From JBHIBC01 sp046758905 (lineage in GTDB: Bacteria; Acidobacteriota; Polarisedimenticolia; Gp22-AA2), in NCBI GenBank assembly GCA_046758905.1, contig JBHIBC010000080.1, positions 1-12,209 on the forward strand: a DNA stretch of 12,209 nt, written 5' to 3'. The translations under genes were made by a program, and so were the position numbers. The notes under the pieces are model-generated. The model was not told the origin of the DNA. It saw nothing but the letters and a program-made list of their open reading frames with translations, and searched no databases. Below are positions 9,564-12,209 of this stretch, one piece after another (the first letter of the stretch is position 1; the number at the start of each line of letters is the position of its first letter).

Positions 9564-9642
9564 GCCGGCCGTCGCGGCGGCGGCGCCCCGGGGCCGGCGG
9601 GCGGCGTCCGATCACCACGGTCGTAGTGCATTTCCCTTCATG

Positions 9643-9648
9643 AGGAGG
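9643..9648 (+). promoter_or_regulatory. Strong Shine-Dalgarno AGGAGG of the dodecin gene
   Basis: A perfect AGGAGG lies 5 bases before the ATG at 9654, the strongest ribosome site on this strand in the window, which suggests high translation. The 90-base gap from hemL shows no clear promoter; most of it is GC-rich with a short palindrome GCCCCGGGGC at 9585-9594. Confidence 0.7.
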
Positions 9649-9653
9649 ACAGG

Positions 9654-9869
9654 ATGGCGGAGAGCGTCTACAAAGTCATCGAGCTCGTGGGGACGAGCAG
9701 GGACTCCTGGGAGAAGGCGGCCGCCGCCGCGGTCAGGCGCGCCGGGCAGACGCTGAGGGACCTGAGGATCGCCGAGGTCACCGAGCTGGACATGCAGCTC
9801 AAGAACGGCAAGGTGGACACTTACCGGGCGAAGGTGAAGGTGTCGTTCAAGTACGAGGGGGACAGGTGA
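9654..9869 (+). CDS. Dodecin family protein (subtype lacking the flavin-stacking Trp)
   Basis: A 71-residue protein of the dodecin fold (beta-alpha-beta-beta), members of which form hollow dodecamers that store or buffer flavins and sometimes CoA. The family pattern is clear: VYKVIELVGTSRDSWEKA (5-22), helix to about 33, then TLRDLRIAEV (33-42) and KVDTYRAKVKVSFKYEG (53-69). Where classical flavin-binding dodecins have Trp in the LxWxEV segment, this one has Ile39. That residue sandwiches the isoalloxazine ring in the studied proteins, so flavin binding may be weaker or replaced. W19 is present, but in the first helix as in many bacterial members. It stands alone after hemL with its own strong ribosome site and is followed by a large inverted repeat. 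Confidence 0.9.
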   Translation: MAESVYKVIELVGTSRDSWEKAAAAAVRRAGQTLRDLRIAEVTELDMQLKNGKVDTYRAKVKVSFKYEGDR

Positions 9870-9883
9870 GTCGCGGGCTCCCC

Positions 9884-9935
9884 GGCGCGGGGGATCGGCT
9901 CCGGCGGCCGGCCGCCGGGGCCCGTCCCCCGCGCC
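9884..9935. repeat. Nested inverted repeat between dodecin and ybaK-like genes; possible terminator
   Basis: Perfect 11-bp arms GGCGCGGGGGA (9884-9894) and TCCCCCGCGCC (9925-9935) enclose a perfect 18-bp palindrome CCGGCGGCCGGCCGCCGG (9901-9918). It lies 14 bases after the dodecin stop and 19 before the next start. There is no T run, so it is not a textbook intrinsic terminator. It could still terminate transcription or protect a transcript end in a GC-rich organism. Confidence 0.6.
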
Positions 9936-9954
9936 TCACCGGAGCGCGGACGGC

Positions 9955-10452
9955 ATGACGCCCTCTCCGACGGAGAGGGCGATCTCGGCGGCCGAGGCCC
10001 TAGGCGTGCCATGCGAGGTCATCCGGATCGACCCGGCGTTCGCAGACACGGCCGCCTTCTGTGACCGATACGGATATCCGCCGGGGCACGCGTGCAACAC
10101 CATCATCGTCGCCTCGAAGAAGGAGCCCAAGAGGTACGCCGCGTGCGTCGTGCTGGCCACCACGCGGCTCGACGTGAACCGCCGGGTCCGGGACCTGCTC
10201 GGGGTCCCGAAGGCCTCGTTCGCGAGCGCCGAGGAGATGGCCGGCCTGACCGGCATGGAGCTCGGGGCCGTGACGCCGTTCTCGCTGCCGTCGGGGGTGC
10301 CGCTGTACGTCGACCGTCGCGTCCTCGATCTGGAGTGGGTGATCCTGGGCGGCGGCGGCCGGGACGTCAAGATCCGGACCTCGCCCGAGGTGTTCACGAG
10401 GCTGGGCGCCGAGATCGTCGAGGGCTTGGCGCTGGAGCCTCGCTCCGCGTGA
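9955..10452 (+). CDS. YbaK/EbsC-type aminoacyl-tRNA deacylase-like protein
   Basis: A 165-residue stand-alone protein of the YbaK / prolyl-tRNA-synthetase-associated editing domain family, whose members hydrolyse mischarged tRNA in trans. Recognisable parts are the N-terminal helix and EVIRID strand (21-26), the CNTIIVASKKEPKRYAACVV core (47-66) with the Lys pair K55-K56, and the segment GAVTPFSLPSGVPLYVD (104-120), which matches the family's G-x-x-(S/T)PF-G pattern. Another match is VILGGGGRDVKIRTSPEVF (129-147). Substrate (Cys-Pro, Ala-Pro or other) cannot be told from sequence by eye. The start ATG at 9955 has GGAG 10 bases upstream. It follows the inverted repeat and precedes an M28 peptidase by 49 bases; these neighbours do not suggest a specific substrate. 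Confidence 0.85.
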   Translation: MTPSPTERAISAAEALGVPCEVIRIDPAFADTAAFCDRYGYPPGHACNTIIVASKKEPKRYAACVVLATTRLDVNRRVRDLLGVPKASFASAEEMAGLTGMELGAVTPFSLPSGVPLYVDRRVLDLEWVILGGGGRDVKIRTSPEVFTRLGAEIVEGLALEPRSA

Positions 10453-10501
10453 GCGCCGGAGCGGACCAGGCCGCCGCGACCCCGACCGGGGCCGCCGCGT
10501 C

Positions 10502-11515
10502 GTGGTGAGCTCATGGGTCCGGCGCGCCGTCCTGTGCGCGGCCGCCGCGGCCGTCACGCTGGCGGCCCTGGCGGCCTGGATGACGTGCATGCCCGGACGC
10601 TCGCGTAGCCGCCCGCTGCCGCCGCTCAGCGGGAGCGAGGCGGCCCTGCGGGAGAGCCTCCGGGAGCACGTGCGCGTCCTCGCCTCCGAGATCGGCGAGC
10701 GCAACTGGACGAGGTACGCGGCGCTGCAGCGGGCCCGGCGGTACATCGAGGATCGATTGCGGCGCGTGGGGTATCGCCCCGACGGCCAGCGCTTCGCGTT
10801 TAGGGGCGACGCCTACTACAACGTCGAGGCGACGCTCGAGGGGACGGCCGGTCACCGGCGCGCGCTCGTCCTGGGGGCGCACTACGACTCGGTCGTCGGG
10901 TCGCCGGGGGCGAACGACAACGCCACGGGCGTCGCGGCGCTCTTGGAGATCGCGCGCGATCTGAGGCGCCGCACCCTCCCCCTGACCGTTCGTTTCGTGG
11001 CCTTCGCGAACGAGGAGCCGCCGTTCTTCAACACCCGGGAGGGAATGGGTAGCGTCGAGTACGTCCGGCGGCTCGGGGCCGGGGTCCGCGACCTGGTGGG
11101 GATGATCTCGCTCGAGACCATCGGGTACTACCGCGACGAGCCGGGCACCCAGAGGTACCCTCCCGTCGTGGGGTGGTTCTACCCGGGCAGGGGGGACTTC
11201 ATCGCGTTCGTGGGCAACCTGAGGTCCCGCGCGTTCTTGAGGCGCGTCGTTCGGGAGTTCCGGGCGCGGGCGCGGTTCCCCTCCGAGGCGCTGGCGTCGC
11301 CGGCGCTCGTCCCGGGAGTCTCGTGGTCCGATCACCGATCGTTCTGGCGGGCGGGGGTGCCGGCGATCATGGTGACCGACACGGCGCTGTTCCGCGACCC
11401 CGAGTACCACAGCGAGACCGACACGCCGGCCCGCCTCGATTACGGCCGCATGGCGCGGGTGGTCTCCGGCCTGGCGGAGGCGGTGGCGGCGCTGGCCGGG
11501 TCGCGGGGATCGTGA
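10502..11515 (+). CDS. M28-family zinc peptidase, N-terminally membrane-anchored or secreted
   Basis: A 337-residue protein with a basic start and hydrophobic stretch at 9-27 (a signal peptide or anchor; no good lipobox near C29). The M28 catalytic set is complete: H127 in LGAHYDS, D139 in PGANDNATG, E171/E172 in ANEEPPFF, E205 in SLETIGYY and H303 in EYHSETDTP. In the family these bind two zinc ions and act as the general base. The segment YPPVVGWFYPGRGDFIAFVGN (219-239) is typical of the bacterial aminopeptidase-like subgroup. The enzyme probably trims N-terminal residues of peptides outside the cytoplasm; the substrate is unknown. The start is one of two adjacent GTG codons (10502 or 10505), with no strong ribosome site. 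The DUF456 gene starts 19 bases downstream. Confidence 0.88.
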   Translation: MVSSWVRRAVLCAAAAAVTLAALAAWMTCMPGRSRSRPLPPLSGSEAALRESLREHVRVLASEIGERNWTRYAALQRARRYIEDRLRRVGYRPDGQRFAFRGDAYYNVEATLEGTAGHRRALVLGAHYDSVVGSPGANDNATGVAALLEIARDLRRRTLPLTVRFVAFANEEPPFFNTREGMGSVEYVRRLGAGVRDLVGMISLETIGYYRDEPGTQRYPPVVGWFYPGRGDFIAFVGNLRSRAFLRRVVREFRARARFPSEALASPALVPGVSWSDHRSFWRAGVPAIMVTDTALFRDPEYHSETDTPARLDYGRMARVVSGLAEAVAALAGSRGS

Positions 11516-11534
11516 GGGTCGAACGGGCCGGACG

Positions 11535-12014
11535 GTGACGGTCTTCCTCTGGATCGTGGCGGCGCTTCTCGTCCTGGTCGGGATCGCCGGGACGGTGCTG
11601 CCCGCCGTGCCCGGGACGGCGCTGGTCTTCTGCGGCCTGCTGATCGCCGCCTGGATCGATCATTTCCAGAGGGTGGGATGGATCACGCTGGCCGTGCTGG
11701 GGGCGGTCGCGCTGATCTCGCTCGGATTCGACATCGTCGCGACCGGCCTGGGCGCGAGACGGCTGGGGGCGAGCCGAGCGGCCGTGATCGGCGCGGCCTT
11801 AGGGACTGTCGTCGGTCTTTTCCTGGGCCTGCCTGGGATGGCGCTCGGCCCGTTCGTCGGCGCCGTCGTCGGCGAGTACGCGACCCGTCGGGAGTGGGGC
11901 CGGGCCGGGAAGGTCGGCCTCGGGACCTGGATCGGGCTGGTGCTCGGCGCGGCCGTCAGGCTGGGGCTGGCGTTCACCATGCTCGGGATCTTCGTGGCGT
12001 CTTTCATCCTATGA
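11535..12014 (+). CDS. DUF456 family membrane protein
   Basis: A 159-residue, very hydrophobic protein with GTG start at 11535. About four to five membrane spans are visible (roughly 3-23, 27-43, 48-68, 79-108 with a Gly-rich double segment, and 128-158). DUF456 hallmarks are VGIAGTVLPAVPGTALVFCG (15-34), the Gly-rich repeat IGAALGTVVGLFLGLPGMAL (85-104), GPFVGAVVGEY (105-115) and the C-terminal GTWIGLVLGAAVRLGLA (129-145). The glycine zippers resemble those of small transport or membrane-packing proteins, but no function is established for the family. Its stop overlaps the next start as ATGA, so the two are translationally coupled. Confidence 0.85.
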   Translation: MTVFLWIVAALLVLVGIAGTVLPAVPGTALVFCGLLIAAWIDHFQRVGWITLAVLGAVALISLGFDIVATGLGARRLGASRAAVIGAALGTVVGLFLGLPGMALGPFVGAVVGEYATRREWGRAGKVGLGTWIGLVLGAAVRLGLAFTMLGIFVASFIL

Positions 12015-12209
12015 GCCGGCTGACGACTGCCGCGCGCCGCTGCTCGCCGGAGCCGCAACGGATCCGGCCGGCCGCCGCGGGCGCGTGGCGCCGCGTCGCC
12101 GCGGCGCTGGCCGCCCTGCCGCCGGCCGCGCTGTGCGCGGGGTGCGGCGGCGCGGCCGATCGCCCGCCGGCCGCGCCGCATGCCGGCGCGCCCGTCATCC
12201 TGGCCACCA
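12011..12209 (+). CDS. Probable exported lipoprotein, possibly TupA-like substrate-binding protein (5' part only)
   Basis: The frame opens at ATG 12011, overlapping the DUF456 stop, and runs 66 codons to the window edge. Residues 28-44 are Ala/Leu-rich after an Arg pair (WRRVAAALAALPPAALCAGC), a plausible signal peptide with a cysteine at 48 in the context CAGC, close to a lipobox. A low-complexity Ala/Pro linker follows, then the last visible residues APVILAT. In tungstate/molybdate-type ABC binding proteins (TupA) the mature domain begins with a strand ending LATTTS, so the fragment may be one of these; the evidence is five or six residues and is therefore weak. The long basic stretch before the hydrophobic core may mean the true start is internal. 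Confidence 0.5.
   Translation, partial: MSRLTTAARRCSPEPQRIRPAAAGAWRRVAAALAALPPAALCAGCGGAADRPPAAPHAGAPVILAT

Noticed and set aside
9564..9653. Promoter or terminator between hemL and the dodecin gene
   Set aside because: No hexamer pair at acceptable spacing was seen, and the palindrome GCCCCGGGGC is too tight to form a useful hairpin; only the ribosome site is supported.

Overview
This 12.2 kb window comes from a GC-rich bacterial chromosome (about 70% G+C by eye). Nearly every kilobase carries a recognisable housekeeping gene, and I see no phage, insertion-sequence, CRISPR or transfer signature. The two outward-facing gene blocks separate at about 6.9 to 7.0 kb. The order tRNA-Met, tilS, hpt, ftsH, folP, cdaA, cdaR is a widely conserved bacterial arrangement. 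Together with c-di-AMP synthesis and a DHPS carrying a long N-terminal extension, it would suit Acidobacteriota, Myxococcota or Desulfobacterota-like lineages. That placement is an inference of low confidence.

Left block (minus strand, read from 6902 down to 1). A tRNA-Met(CAU) gene with an encoded CCA sits behind a near-consensus sigma-70 promoter. It is followed by tilS (tRNA-Ile2 lysidine synthase) and hpt (hypoxanthine phosphoribosyltransferase), which overlap by ATGA. A GC hairpin and an AT-rich island then carry a second strong promoter for ftsH (membrane AAA+ zinc protease). After ftsH come folP (dihydropteroate synthase, split here by a frame break in a very GC-rich, homopolymer-laden stretch), cdaA (diadenylate cyclase) and the start of its partner cdaR (YbbR domain), cut by the window edge.

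Right block (plus strand, 6.98 to 12.2 kb). A promoter with a perfect TATAAT precedes a 55-residue Cys-rich putative zinc-binding miniprotein, then hemB and hemL, two steps of tetrapyrrole synthesis. Next are a dodecin that lacks the usual flavin-stacking Trp, a large nested inverted repeat, a YbaK-type aminoacyl-tRNA deacylase-like protein, a secreted or membrane-anchored M28 zinc peptidase, and a DUF456 membrane protein. The block ends with the first 66 codons of a probable lipoprotein, cut by the window edge, whose last residues hint at a tungstate-type ABC binding protein.

I did not find a clearly novel multi-gene system. The points most worth a second look are the broken folP, the Cys-rich miniprotein ahead of zinc-dependent hemB, the palindrome abutting the ftsH promoter, and the Trp-less dodecin. 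No gene-free stretch exceeds 300 bases; the longest gaps are about 100 to 170 bases (tRNA to tilS, hpt to ftsH, the divergent promoter region).
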